DNA of 64,000 nucleotides from Candidatus Heimdallarchaeota archaeon LC_3 (GTDB taxonomy: Archaea; Asgardarchaeota; Heimdallarchaeia; Hodarchaeales; LC-3): contig MDVS01000150.1 in NCBI GenBank assembly GCA_001940645.1, positions 1 to 64,000 of the forward strand, in the 5' to 3' direction. A program made the translations under genes and the position numbers. Positions within the stretch are counted from its first letter, which is position 1. The number at the start of each line of letters is the position of its first letter. Positions 1 through 8,508 of this stretch are shown here, one piece after another. The notes under the pieces were generated by a model. The model did no database searches and had not been told where the DNA came from. It saw only the letters and a program-made list of their open reading frames with translations.

Positions 1-208
1 AAATAAATGGGTTCACCACGATTGAGTTGGTAAATATTTTTCAAAACCGCAAACAGACCTCCATATGGGATTATCTTCTAAATCATTTATAAATTCATGT
101 TGAGAACTTGGTCGGAGAGCTTGAGAGAAGATTCCACTAGTGATGAGTGCTTGGGGGTATTTTCCATGCAAATTTCCTTCTTGTTGTCCGTGGTGAACCC
201 ATTTATTT
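1..208. repeat. 20-bp inverted repeat (fold-back at window edge)
   Basis: Positions 1-20 are the exact reverse complement of 189-208. Both copies lie on the transposase fragment: the copy at 189-208 encodes its DKLLNKWVHHG stretch, and the copy at 1-20 supplies its last codon and stop and then continues past its end. The minus-strand reading therefore turns back on itself at about position 20. This looks more like an assembly or amplification fold-back at a contig end than a transposon terminal repeat, because it falls inside the reading frame. Confidence 0.8.
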
Positions 209-309
209 AGTAGCTTATCAAAATAAGTACGTTTAAAAACGTCATGCCATTTTGTCGGTTCTTGATGAAGTTGCCGACGAATCCTTAGCGTATTGTTAAT
301 TGTTGTCAT
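13..309 (-). CDS. Transposase N-terminal fragment, truncated
   Basis: A 98-residue N-terminal piece of what looks like a DDE transposase. The stretch NPIWRSVCGFEKYLPTQS matches the helical N-terminal region of IS4/IS5-type transposases (DUF772-like), where an NP..R..CGF pattern precedes the catalytic domain. None of the catalytic DDE residues is present. The frame stops right where an inverted copy of an internal sequence begins, so the truncation may be an assembly fold-back rather than a biological end. The start at 309 is the only nearby ATG. Family placement rests on the N-terminal pattern alone, and IS boundaries cannot be seen. Confidence 0.55.
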   Translation of the reverse strand: MTTINNTLRIRRQLHQEPTKWHDVFKRTYFDKLLNKWVHHGQQEGNLHGKYPQALITSGIFSQALRPSSQHEFINDLEDNPIWRSVCGFEKYLPTQSW

Positions 310-503
310 ATTTAACTTATATGTAAAGAGTTTATAATTTTGTCGGCTTACTTTATCCCTATCTCTCTAAAATGAACAGCGGCATCAACAAAGTTAAACA
401 ATTAGGTTTAGCTAGCTAATTTAAATGCCTTTTTAAGATTGAAACTAATTCAATTAAAATATCTTAAAAAAAAATAGCAAAATCAAAAAGTTGGGGATAT
501 AAA

Positions 504-806
504 ATGGTTAAAAAATAAATAATTAGTTTTTTTTTGTTAATTTTATTAGTAATATCGGGGTATTCTCAATTTTCTGAAACGTTGAAAATTACAGTAAAAG
601 AAAACAGTTTATATGGAATATTTCTAAGTAATTCACTACATAATACAGTATTTTTTAACTACTTTATTGTTAGTAACAATTCTCAATATCAAGGATATAC
701 TGATAATGATTGAAATACACTAATTTTTATGGGAATAGGGAATTATTAGAGTGATTTTTTTGGAAATGATGACAATTTTTAAGGAATTGGCAATATAAGT
801 CTGTAA
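504..806 (+). pseudogene. Decayed secreted-protein gene
   Basis: An ATG at 504 opens a frame that reads as a lysine start, a hydrophobic signal-peptide-like stretch (SFFLLILLVISGYSQ) and then a polar asparagine- and serine-rich region, as in small secreted proteins. It is broken by in-frame stops at 516 (TAA), 711 (TGA), 747 (TAG) and 780 (TAA) before ending at 804. Protein-like composition continues across the stops, which suggests a dead gene rather than random sequence. No family is recognised. The rest of the 310-1074 stretch shows nothing else. Confidence 0.35.
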
Positions 807-1074
807 TTCATCAAGTAACAGCTCACAAAGGTTTGCCCGAAAGAAAAATCATTTGGTAAATCATTTCAAAAAAATATTCAGGACAACAACAAGGTTTGAT
901 TATTTAAACATTGGTTATATTTTTATGAATTTTTTTTCCTAGATTTTTTTTCACGAAAAATTTGAAGTTATTTTCTATCTAATAATGGATTATTGCATAA
1001 TTATTGTAATAAAGGAATTTTAAGAATTTTTCAAGAATTAGAATATTTTTCCAGTTTTTTTCAATATGTAATCC

Positions 1075-1129
1075 TTTATATAAGTTGTTTAGTTACAACT
1101 AAATTGTTGTAAGTTATAACTTAACAACT
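1075..1129 (+). promoter_or_regulatory. TATA box followed by palindromic operator
   Basis: A strong archaeal TATA box (TTTATATAA, 1075-1083) lies about 90 bases before the 1167 start. Just downstream, where transcription should begin, is a perfect 12-bp palindrome (AAGTTATAACTT, 1111-1122) flanked by matching arms GTTGT (1106-1110) and ACAAC (1124-1128). An upstream half-dyad (AGTTGT...ACAACT, 1083-1100) overlaps the end of the TATA box. The placement suits a repressor that blocks initiation. The winged-helix protein encoded at 2191 is the obvious candidate ligand, by inference. Confidence 0.55.
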
Positions 1130-1166
1130 CTTTCCTAATTTATAATTAGTAATAGAAGGGAATTTA

Positions 1167-2180
1167 ATGACTGAAAAAAATGATAAAGAAAAAAATATAA
1201 TCAAAACAAAACCAAAAAATAATAATGTTCCTGTTCAAGCACCTGTTGAAACACAGGTCTATGAGGGGGAACAATTCTCGAATATACCTCAAAGTGTGAA
1301 CCAAGGAGGAAAATTTAAAGGAGATCCAAATATGCAGAAAGCATATCAAGTAGCTTCAAAAATAAATCTGGAAATGATTGAGAGAGAAAGTCCAGAAGAC
1401 TTAAAACATTTGAAATCAGTAAAAGAATCTGATATAATTATTTTAACTGGTCAATATGATCATGGCCAAGTAATTTTTGAATTAAGTGGAATTCCATATT
1501 CGTTGATAAGTCCTAATGAAATTTCTTCAATAGAATTAAGGTCAGACCAAATCTTATTCGTCAATTGTCCTGGTAACATTGAAAAACGGGGATTAGAGCG
1601 AATTAAAAGTTTTGTAGAGACTGGTGGTATGTTGGTGACTACCGATTGGGCACTTAAAAATGTTTTAGAGCAGATTTATCCTGATATTGTCAAATATAAC
1701 AATCAAGCTACTTCAGATGATGTCGTTAGAGTGGTATTCGAAAAAGTTGATGATACTTTCTTGAAAGGATTATTAGACCCTAAAGATGAGCCTTTGTGGT
1801 GGTTGGAGGGATCTTCATATCCTATAGAAATTCTGGATGAAGAGAAAGTAACTGTTCTAGTATCTTCAAAAGAAATGAAAGAAAAGTATGGAGAATCACC
1901 TATTGTTATCACATTTGAAGTTGGTGAGGGAAAGATTTATCATATGACTTCTCATTTCTATCTGCAAAGAACTGAATCACGTTCTCAGCGTCAGAAAATG
2001 GGTGGAGCTTCATACGCCGCTCAAAAAGGAATGAAAATGGATTCATTTACCCCCCAAGAAGTTTCCGCAATGGAAGATGTTAATGTAGCTCAGACTGAAG
2101 CTGCTTACACTAGTATTCGTTCAGTATCTAACATGGTTATGGAACAGAAAAAGAGAGTTGCTAAAAGATCAAAGAAATAA
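1167..2180 (+). CDS. GATase-like domain protein, unknown function
   Basis: A 337-residue cytoplasmic protein. Residues 1-50 are charged and disordered-looking. Residues about 85-260 alternate beta strands and helices (DIIILTGQYDHG, ILFVNCPG, then RIKSFVETGGMLVTTDWAL), a pattern like the class I glutamine amidotransferase/ThuA-type fold in which a conserved GG turn follows a helix. I see no clear catalytic Cys-His-Glu triad, so a binding role is as likely as catalysis. The C-terminal 70 residues are polar, methionine-rich and end in a basic tail (KKRVAKRSKK). The ATG at 1167 follows a GAAGGG ribosome site. It is first in a pair with a winged-helix regulator 10 bases downstream, behind a palindromic operator. 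The precise family is not recognised. Confidence 0.6.
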   Translation: MTEKNDKEKNIIKTKPKNNNVPVQAPVETQVYEGEQFSNIPQSVNQGGKFKGDPNMQKAYQVASKINLEMIERESPEDLKHLKSVKESDIIILTGQYDHGQVIFELSGIPYSLISPNEISSIELRSDQILFVNCPGNIEKRGLERIKSFVETGGMLVTTDWALKNVLEQIYPDIVKYNNQATSDDVVRVVFEKVDDTFLKGLLDPKDEPLWWLEGSSYPIEILDEEKVTVLVSSKEMKEKYGESPIVITFEVGEGKIYHMTSHFYLQRTESRSQRQKMGGASYAAQKGMKMDSFTPQEVSAMEDVNVAQTEAAYTSIRSVSNMVMEQKKRVAKRSKK

Positions 2181-2190
2181 AATCTGATGG

Positions 2191-2670
2191 TTGAACGTGG
2201 AACAAAAGAAAATTGGGTTGAAAAATCGGGCTCAAACAAAAAAAGGAACAAGATTGTATGCAAATGCTCAAACTACACTTATTAGCCATCCTACTCGATT
2301 AAAAATACTAGAAGTTCTTCGATCAGGTAATAAATCAACCAGAGAATTGGAATTGGAAACCAGGGAAAATCGAATGAACCTCTATTATCACCTTAATCTT
2401 CTTTTAGAAGAAAAAATTATTAAAATAGTTAGCACAACAAGAGAAAAGATATATTCTATAGAAAAAGAATCTACTGATAATGAACCTGTTCCAATTTCAA
2501 TGAAATTAGAGATTCCAAAAAATGCTGATAATAAAAAGGCTTTTTTTTCTAAATTGAATGATTTGGTTAAAAATTCTGATTCTGCTATTCCAAAAATTGA
2601 CATTTTATCTCTTCAAATAAAGAAATATAATTCGCTTACTTTTGTTCTCGAAACTGAAAAAGAAGATTAA
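2191..2670 (+). CDS. Winged-helix (ArsR-like) transcription regulator
   Basis: A 159-residue DNA-binding protein. Residues about 28-85 form an ArsR/MarR-like winged helix: SHPTRLKILEVLRSGNKST opens the first helices, NLYYHLNLLLEEKIIK is the recognition helix, and a beta wing follows (TTREKIYSIE). The C-terminal 70 residues carry no recognised effector domain. The start is TTG at 2191 or GTG at 2197; neither has a strong ribosome site, so the first residues are uncertain. The gene lies 10 bases after the GATase-like gene and is probably co-transcribed with it, so it may regulate the palindrome at 1106-1128. It overlaps the convergent amidohydrolase by four bases. Confidence 0.75.
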   Translation: MNVEQKKIGLKNRAQTKKGTRLYANAQTTLISHPTRLKILEVLRSGNKSTRELELETRENRMNLYYHLNLLLEEKIIKIVSTTREKIYSIEKESTDNEPVPISMKLEIPKNADNKKAFFSKLNDLVKNSDSAIPKIDILSLQIKKYNSLTFVLETEKED

Positions 2671-3860
2671 CTGTTCTTTGTTTCCCGATCAAAAACTTTT
2701 TTCCCATTTATGAATGTCATTAATACATTTGTTTTTGGATCAAGAGGATCTCCATTAAATAGAACTAAATCTGCATCTTTTTTAATTTCTATAGATCCCA
2801 CTCTGTCATCTATTTGTAAAATTTTTGCTGCATTAATTGTTATAGATTTCAATGCATTTATATAAGGTAATCCTTCTTTAACACAAAGTGCAGCCTGTAT
2901 AGGTAAATATTGAATTGGAATTACCGGATGATCTGTCATCTGACAAGTATCTAATCCGTGATCCAATAAGATTTTTGCTGTTTTGAAAGAGAAATTCTGG
3001 CTTTCCGAAGATCCTTTCACACGAAAACTTGGTCCTAATATTACTTTAGTTTTTTGTTTCGCTAAAATTTCTGGTAAACCTGCCATATGTGCCTCATAAG
3101 CATGATCTAATACAATATCAATATCAAATTCTTTCTGTATTCGTAATGCTGTGTACAAATCATCTGATCTTGCACAATGTATCCTTAATGGAATTTCTTT
3201 CTTCAATACCTTGCAAAGATTCTCTTTACCTTGATCATAAGGTGGTTTTTTTTCTGGTTCCTCTATTTTCTTTTTTTTTTCCATATATTCTTTTGTTTCA
3301 ATCAAAGTTTTTCTCAATAAATGTGCAGTTGCCATTCTAGTAGTAGGTGCTTTTTTTTGGGATTTATATACTGTTTTTGGGTTTATTCCAAGTGCGCACT
3401 TTATTCCTGCTGGATGACGGATAATCATATCATCTACTCTCTCTCCTGCTGTTTTGATGACAGAGACTACACCTCCTATGACATTAGCAGAACCAGGTGT
3501 TACACAAGCTGTAGTTATCCCTCCTTCACGTGCTTGATTGAAGCATGTATCTTGTGGCCAGATGCCATCTAATGCCTGAATTTCAGGTGTTAATGGATTA
3601 GTAGCTTCGTTACCATCTTTTTGCTCATAAACAAAAGATTCATAGTATAATCCTAAATGGGTATGAGCATCAACAAAGCCTGGAGTAAGAATTTCTCCAC
3701 TGGCAATTATTTTAACGTTTTTCATATCATTTGAATTTAAAATGCGTTTAATTTTGCCATTCTGGATTTCTATTCCGGCATTTTCAACAACATCATTGGA
3801 ACCATTTAATAAATATATCTTTTTTGCAGAAATAACTCCATTAATTGATTTCTCAGTCAT
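2667..3860 (-). CDS. Amidohydrolase family metal-dependent hydrolase
   Basis: A 397-residue cytoplasmic hydrolase of the imidazolonepropionase/dihydroorotase-like superfamily (COG1228-like). The metal-binding HxH motif lies in GFVDAHTHLGLYYES (about residues 60-75), further conserved histidines lie in LRIHCARSDD and VLDHAYEAH, and the catalytic aspartate in MTDHPVI. The C-terminal strand ADLVLFNGDPLDP is the usual end of the composite beta-sandwich. These enzymes cleave C-N bonds in cyclic amides or dipeptides; the exact substrate cannot be read. A histidine-catabolism role is conceivable because hutH lies at 17696, but the pair is not adjacent. It is convergent with the winged-helix gene. 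Confidence 0.85.
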   Translation of the reverse strand: MTEKSINGVISAKKIYLLNGSNDVVENAGIEIQNGKIKRILNSNDMKNVKIIASGEILTPGFVDAHTHLGLYYESFVYEQKDGNEATNPLTPEIQALDGIWPQDTCFNQAREGGITTACVTPGSANVIGGVVSVIKTAGERVDDMIIRHPAGIKCALGINPKTVYKSQKKAPTTRMATAHLLRKTLIETKEYMEKKKKIEEPEKKPPYDQGKENLCKVLKKEIPLRIHCARSDDLYTALRIQKEFDIDIVLDHAYEAHMAGLPEILAKQKTKVILGPSFRVKGSSESQNFSFKTAKILLDHGLDTCQMTDHPVIPIQYLPIQAALCVKEGLPYINALKSITINAAKILQIDDRVGSIEIKKDADLVLFNGDPLDPKTNVLMTFINGKKVFDRETKNS

Positions 3861-4291
3861 TTTGTAAAACTCTATAACAAAGTTTGATATTATAATTTGA
3901 ATTCTAACTTTCTTGTTTTATTTTTCAATCTTATCAACAATTAAAAATATATTAAAAGAATAATAGTAAAATTCTTCTCAGATGAGATAAATGATCATCA
4001 TTAAGAATTTCTTAATTCACGCTTCCTCGATTTCATCATTGAAGATATATTTTAACTATTGACTTTAATTAATAATGAGATTTTAGTTTAACTACTCATT
4101 ATAGTTTTTTTTATAATGACATTTATCACTTGATTTTAATTTTTACCTTAAAAAAATCATCTTTCTACCCTATAATATCATTATGTCGAATTCTGGAATT
4201 TTGATGGTTGAATACGAACAAACCAAACCTTGTTAAGGATTAAAGAAAACGCTCAATGAATTTGAAATGTTTAGATTTGGAGGTTTAATTT
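3861..4291. other. Intergenic region, divergent promoters presumed
   Basis: A 431-base AT-rich gap between the divergent amidohydrolase and tldD genes. No open frame, strong dyad or RNA-like GC-rich block was seen. Only the GGAGGT ribosome site for tldD (4279-4284) is clear. Confidence 0.5.
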
Positions 4292-5731
4292 ATGGATAGT
4301 GTTGTTTTCAATAATGCTTTAGAGCAAATTTCGTTAAAAACAGATGAATTTGCCGACATTCGAGGATTCAATTCAAATAATTTGACTTTTCAAATTAGAA
4401 AAGGAGAAATAGAACAAACACTATCTCAAAAATTGTATGGTGCTGCTATTCGCGTTTTGAGCAATGGAGCATGGGGTTTTGTTTCTGTAAATGAAACAGA
4501 TAAGAAAATATTGGTAGAGGGTTTGAAAAAAGCATATAATTTAGCTTATTCAACTGGAGAAAAGGTGAAACAAAAAATATCAACAAACAATGAAAGTCAT
4601 TTTACTGGAAAACACCTTTTTCAAGCAGATGTCGATCCTAGAGACGTAAGCATTGAAGAAAAATATGCTATTGCTTCAAGAGGAGAGAAGGCATTACGGG
4701 AATACAATCCACAAATCGTAAATTCAATAGTTTCCTGGAGAGAGTCTGTTCAAAATGAATTGATTGTTAATTCTAATGGAACAAATGTTCAAACTGATTA
4801 CGGTATTTTTAGAATCTCTTTATCAGGAACGAGCAGAAGATCGGATGTGATTCAGAATGTATCAGATAGTGTAGCTTCCAGTAGTGGATTGAAATCTTTA
4901 ATTAATTGGAATATTGAAGAAAAATCAGAAGAATTAGGCAAGCGTGCAATTACACTACTTGATGCTGTTCCTGCTCCTAAAGGCAAGCATAACATTTTAA
5001 TGGAACCAAGTCTTGTCGGAGTATATATTCATGAAGCATTTGGTCACGCTTCAGAAGGAGATGCTATTTTAAATAGAAGTAGTGTTCTTCGTGGTAAGGT
5101 CGGAGATCAACTTGGTATTAATAGTATAAACGTTTATGATGATCCAACTATACCTGGATTACGAGGTAGTTATTCATTCGATAGTGAGGGAACACCAGCT
5201 ATTAGACGAAATATTTTGAATGAAGGAAAATTAGTTGGTTACCTTAACTCACTTGAAACTTCAAAACGGTTATCTAATGAGTTTCCATCAGATGAAAATG
5301 ATTTAACTTTTTTCAATAATGGTGCAGGGCGTTCTCAAGACTTTCGACATGTAGTTATGCCGCGTATGAGTAACACATTCATTGATAATGGGAATTATTC
5401 TTTCGATGAACTATTAGAAGAAGTTCAAAATGGTGTCTACCTTCAATATAGCTACGGAGGATATGTTTACCCTGAGAAAGGAGAATTTTTATTTAGTAGC
5501 CAAAGTGGTTTCTTAATTGAAAATGGTGAGTTAACGAAACCAATCAGAAATTCTTCAATGAGTGGATTAACGTTAGAAGTGCTTCAAAACACTTTAGCTA
5601 TTGGTAATGATCTAGATTATGCATTTCAAGGCATTTGTGGTAAACCTTCAATTACTGGTGTGCAAAATGTAGCAGTAACTGCTGGTGGTCCTCATATAGC
5701 TGTAAAAAATGTCACAGTTGGAGGAATATAA
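4292..5731 (+). CDS. tldD: TldD-type zinc metalloprotease subunit
   Basis: A 479-residue peptidase of family U62. The zinc motif HEAFGH (HExxxH, His247 to His251) follows the strand VGVYI. The C-terminal GICGKPSITGVQNVAVTAGG carries the cysteine ligand typical of active TldD subunits. In the characterised bacterial complex TldD pairs with inactive TldE to cut short unfolded peptides inside a closed heterodimer. Here the TldE-like partner lies 6 kb downstream at 11621, and a diverged TldD/TldE heterodimer is inferred. A strong GGAGGT site seven bases upstream fixes the start. The last 23 bases overlap the next gene, a transglutaminase-like protein, implying translational coupling. Confidence 0.92.
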   Translation: MDSVVFNNALEQISLKTDEFADIRGFNSNNLTFQIRKGEIEQTLSQKLYGAAIRVLSNGAWGFVSVNETDKKILVEGLKKAYNLAYSTGEKVKQKISTNNESHFTGKHLFQADVDPRDVSIEEKYAIASRGEKALREYNPQIVNSIVSWRESVQNELIVNSNGTNVQTDYGIFRISLSGTSRRSDVIQNVSDSVASSSGLKSLINWNIEEKSEELGKRAITLLDAVPAPKGKHNILMEPSLVGVYIHEAFGHASEGDAILNRSSVLRGKVGDQLGINSINVYDDPTIPGLRGSYSFDSEGTPAIRRNILNEGKLVGYLNSLETSKRLSNEFPSDENDLTFFNNGAGRSQDFRHVVMPRMSNTFIDNGNYSFDELLEEVQNGVYLQYSYGGYVYPEKGEFLFSSQSGFLIENGELTKPIRNSSMSGLTLEVLQNTLAIGNDLDYAFQGICGKPSITGVQNVAVTAGGPHIAVKNVTVGGI

Positions 5732-6875
5732 TCTTTATTTGTTTCAGGTTCTGTCCATGGATGAAAAAGAATATCAAGCCCATTCTTTATTCGTAAATTT
5801 AGATGGAGACATTTTTCTAGATAAGAATAAAACAAACCGATATTCTCCGTTAGATAATTCAGAATATTGGAAGATTTATTCATTTATTCTTGATAAGGAA
5901 ATCAATCTTTACTTTGATAATTTAAATCAATTAAAGCAAACTTATTATTTGAAATTGTTTCCTGGATTTTGGAAATCAGAATCTGTATATGTTCTTAAAA
6001 AAATAGATGAAAATTCGAGTATTTCTGTTACGATTGAGTTTTTGAAACAAATTCAATATAGTATAAATATTCCATTTAAAATCAATTGGAATTCGAAAAA
6101 TTTCATCCCAAATTTAATTATTAAGACAAAAATAGCTCATGAATATCAACTTCAGAATATTAAATTTCATCCGAATGGAAAAGTTATACACAAAAAACCA
6201 GAAGCAGAAAATTCCATTGGGATAATTAAATTGAAAAAACTACCTAATCAAGGTTCCATGGAAGGTTCAATAGAATACTCATTCAACCCAGAGAGTTCAG
6301 AAACTAGCTCTAATTGGGGAAATATCCAAGATCAAAATAAAAGAATAGTACAAATTTATACACAGGAATTGCCTTTTTGGAAGGATTCAAAAGAGCTTCA
6401 AAATATCCTTAAAAGGATTTCGAAATTTGATTCAATTCTTGCCCAAAGTTGGCATGTTTTTAATTTTGTTAAACAATTTGTCAAGGCAGAAAATTTAGAA
6501 ATTAGAAAAGGAATTTCTAATTTATTATCAGAAAAAGAGCCTGTTGGTGATTGTGATGAGTTTACGGATCTTATTGTTACAATTTTGAGAAAATTAAAAA
6601 TTCCTGTTAGACGTGTAACCGGAATATCTTATCCAAATACTTTCCATGCATGGCCAGAGGTATTTTCATCTAGTTTAAAAAAATGGCTTCCTATCGATGC
6701 TGCACAAAACGTATTTGGTTATTTAAAATCATCAATAATACCTCTAAAAATAGAAGGAACTACTTCTCATCAGGACACCATAAATATATCAATTAATCAA
6801 GCTCATTATTTGACAGAAATTAATAGTGAAGTGATGGATCCGATTGTAGACATAGTTTCAATCTCCAAATTCTAG
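5709..6875 (+). CDS. Transglutaminase-like cysteine protease-fold protein
   Basis: A 388-residue protein with an unrecognised N-terminal two-thirds (mostly beta, residues 20-230) and a C-terminal transglutaminase-like domain. The catalytic triad is visible: Cys282 in VGDCDEFTDL, His313 in NTFHAWPEV and Asp330 in WLPIDAAQ. In microbes this fold usually acts as a protease or amidase rather than a cross-linker. There is no signal peptide, so it is likely cytoplasmic. It overlaps tldD by 23 bases if it starts at ATG 5709; ATG 5757 is an alternative but has no ribosome site. Its coupling to tldD suggests they share a peptide-processing task. Confidence 0.8.
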   Translation: MSQLEEYNLYLFQVLSMDEKEYQAHSLFVNLDGDIFLDKNKTNRYSPLDNSEYWKIYSFILDKEINLYFDNLNQLKQTYYLKLFPGFWKSESVYVLKKIDENSSISVTIEFLKQIQYSINIPFKINWNSKNFIPNLIIKTKIAHEYQLQNIKFHPNGKVIHKKPEAENSIGIIKLKKLPNQGSMEGSIEYSFNPESSETSSNWGNIQDQNKRIVQIYTQELPFWKDSKELQNILKRISKFDSILAQSWHVFNFVKQFVKAENLEIRKGISNLLSEKEPVGDCDEFTDLIVTILRKLKIPVRRVTGISYPNTFHAWPEVFSSSLKKWLPIDAAQNVFGYLKSSIIPLKIEGTTSHQDTINISINQAHYLTEINSEVMDPIVDIVSISKF

Positions 6876-6907
6876 AAATTAATATTCGTCTAAAAATGGA
6901 AGAATAA

Positions 6908-7693
6908 TTAAAATTCTAGGGTTGGATCTGGAATCGATAAAACTTCCTCACCTTGTACTATCGAGATTAAGCTTTGCATATATGTAATTATTTCATGGTC
7001 TGAATCAAATATGTTTTGTCCCTTAGACATTTGATATACGCCCTCGCAGCTGCAAGGAATTCTTCCAGCTTGTTTGAGTTTTAAACTTTCAGCTTTAACA
7101 CTCCATTCATCTAATTCTTTTGTCATAGATATCCGTGGAATCTGGTTAAAGAGTAAAAGCATTTGAAAGGATTCTGGATTTCTTGTTTTGAAGTAGATAT
7201 CTTCTATCATTTTGAAAGTACCTTTTACAGCTATAGAATTTGGTCTTACAACTATTATAGCCATATTTGCTAAAGCAATATTATTGATGACAAGAAAATG
7301 AGCTCCAGGAGGAGTATCAAAAATAACATAATCATATTTTTTTTCTAATTTCTTCAATTCTTGTTTTAATCTTCTGAGATGCGTTGCATGCCACTTTTTA
7401 TCCCATGAATGAACTGGATCTTGAGGATTAACTTGTGGATCTGCAAAGATTAAATCCAATGATGAATTATATGAAAATATGCATTTCTCTAAAGATGTGG
7501 AAGTGTTCTGATAAAATTGGTTTAAAAATATTTTTGGACTGGTTTTCTCAAATATACCGAAAAATGTTGGCATTTTAAAATCAGTTTCTATTAATAATAC
7601 CTTTTTATCTCTGGAAAGTTGATTGGCTAAATTAACTGATATTGTAGTTTTTCCAGCTCCACCTTTATATGAATGAATTAAAATGATTTTCAA
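6908..7693 (-). CDS. ParA/MinD-family ATPase
   Basis: A 261-residue P-loop ATPase of the ParA/MinD/Soj family. The deviant Walker A motif SYKGGAGKTTI (residues 8-18, with the signature lysine at 10) and the switch/Walker B strand DYVIFDTPPGAH are intact. Such proteins cycle between nucleoid- or membrane-bound dimers and free monomers to position DNA or protein cargo. The start is TTG at 7693, chosen for the AAGGTG ribosome site five bases upstream. It follows a ribbon-helix-helix protein gene by 22 bases, the usual architecture of a type Ib-like partition operon. Whether the cargo is the chromosome, a plasmid remnant or a surface complex is unknown. Confidence 0.88.
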   Translation of the reverse strand: MKIILIHSYKGGAGKTTISVNLANQLSRDKKVLLIETDFKMPTFFGIFEKTSPKIFLNQFYQNTSTSLEKCIFSYNSSLDLIFADPQVNPQDPVHSWDKKWHATHLRRLKQELKKLEKKYDYVIFDTPPGAHFLVINNIALANMAIIVVRPNSIAVKGTFKMIEDIYFKTRNPESFQMLLLFNQIPRISMTKELDEWSVKAESLKLKQAGRIPCSCEGVYQMSKGQNIFDSDHEIITYMQSLISIVQGEEVLSIPDPTLEF

Positions 7694-7715
7694 TATTTCA
7701 CCTTGTTTAATTAAT

Positions 7716-8321
7716 TTATTGAATTGGCTCTTCAGAAAGGAAACTTCTATCTAATGCGTAATAATAGGTCTTATCAATTTTGCTTTCATATTTAACTACA
7801 AGTTTTTCTTGAATAAATTGATCAAGAATCGATTCTATATCTGATTCTTCTAAATTTAATAAATTCTTTTTTAAATCTTGAATTGATACTCCTTTAGACT
7901 GGTTTAATTCTTGTAATTCGATTAATCCATGTGCAATATTACGTCTATTTCCGTCTTTTATATTCATTCTGAACTCTATATCATGTAAATTAGATCGATC
8001 TGTATTTATTCTTTGCAAAAAGACATGAATAGCTCGTTGTAAGAAATCATTGGTTGAGGATATATAGTGTTTGTTTCTTATACGCTGATCATTTACTAGC
8101 TCTTCAATATTACTCTCCATTTCATCTGGAATGATGTAAATTTTACTGGAAGCCATTTGTTTAATACAAAAACGAAGGACTTCAGTATTATTTGTAAATC
8201 CATGTTCCTCTTTTATTTTGAAAAAATCTGATTGCAATTCTTGTTCTAAATCTACGCGTAAAACTAATTTATCGCCTTGGTTTTCCTTTTTAGGACGTCC
8301 CTTACGTTTTGGAGCTGACAT
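7716..8321 (-). CDS. Ribbon-helix-helix DNA-binding protein, possible ParB-like partner
   Basis: A 201-residue protein from ATG 8321 (a TTG six bases upstream is less likely). The N-terminus carries an AT-hook-like basic patch (PKRKGRPKK), then a ribbon-helix-helix pattern: strand KLVLRVDLEQELQ and helices ending in EVLRFCIKQMA (about residues 20-60). The C-terminal 80 residues look like a small winged helix (SIQDLKKNLLNLEESDIE... EKLVVKYES). It lies 22 bases upstream of the parA-like gene, so it probably serves as centromere-binding protein and repressor of the pair. A TATA box about 30 bases upstream and the lack of a ribosome site suggest a leaderless transcript. Confidence 0.7.
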   Translation of the reverse strand: MSAPKRKGRPKKENQGDKLVLRVDLEQELQSDFFKIKEEHGFTNNTEVLRFCIKQMASSKIYIIPDEMESNIEELVNDQRIRNKHYISSTNDFLQRAIHVFLQRINTDRSNLHDIEFRMNIKDGNRRNIAHGLIELQELNQSKGVSIQDLKKNLLNLEESDIESILDQFIQEKLVVKYESKIDKTYYYALDRSFLSEEPIQ

Positions 8322-8346
8322 TAGCAATTTTATGTATTATTATGTA

Positions 8347-8450
8347 CTTTTTATACTTATTTATCATTAACAATTAGTAAAATTAGTAAACAATTTATGC
8401 TTGAAATTAATAAAGGTCTTTTTTTTCTTCTTCATAACCTACTAGTAAAC
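8347..8450. promoter_or_regulatory. parA-operon promoter with short direct repeats
   Basis: On the minus strand a TATA-like GTATAAAAAG occupies 8347-8356, about 30 bases before the ATG at 8321. Next to it is a perfect 9-bp tandem repeat (AATTAGTAA at 8372-8380 and 8381-8389). A third copy of the core TAGTAAAC recurs at 8443-8450, matching 8384-8391. Repeated short sites beside a ParA/ribbon-helix-helix operon are what a centromere or operator would look like, but only three copies exist and the region is AT-rich. Confidence 0.4.
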
Positions 8451-8508
8451 ATTTAAGAAAGTGCTCTTAGATATGACCTTATTGTTATCAATTTTGGTGT
8501 TACATTAA

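Noticed and set aside
1..309. Complete IS element with terminal inverted repeats
   Set aside because: The 20-bp inverted repeat lies within the transposase frame rather than at element ends, and no catalytic domain is present.
504..806. Stop codons read as sense (alternative genetic code)
   Set aside because: TGA as Trp would tidy one stop, but TAA and TAG also interrupt this frame, and every intact gene here uses all three as normal stops. Decay is simpler.
3089..3572. Two Cys/Phe-rich plus-strand frames
   Set aside because: They are antisense to the amidohydrolase gene and have the composition expected of its complement.
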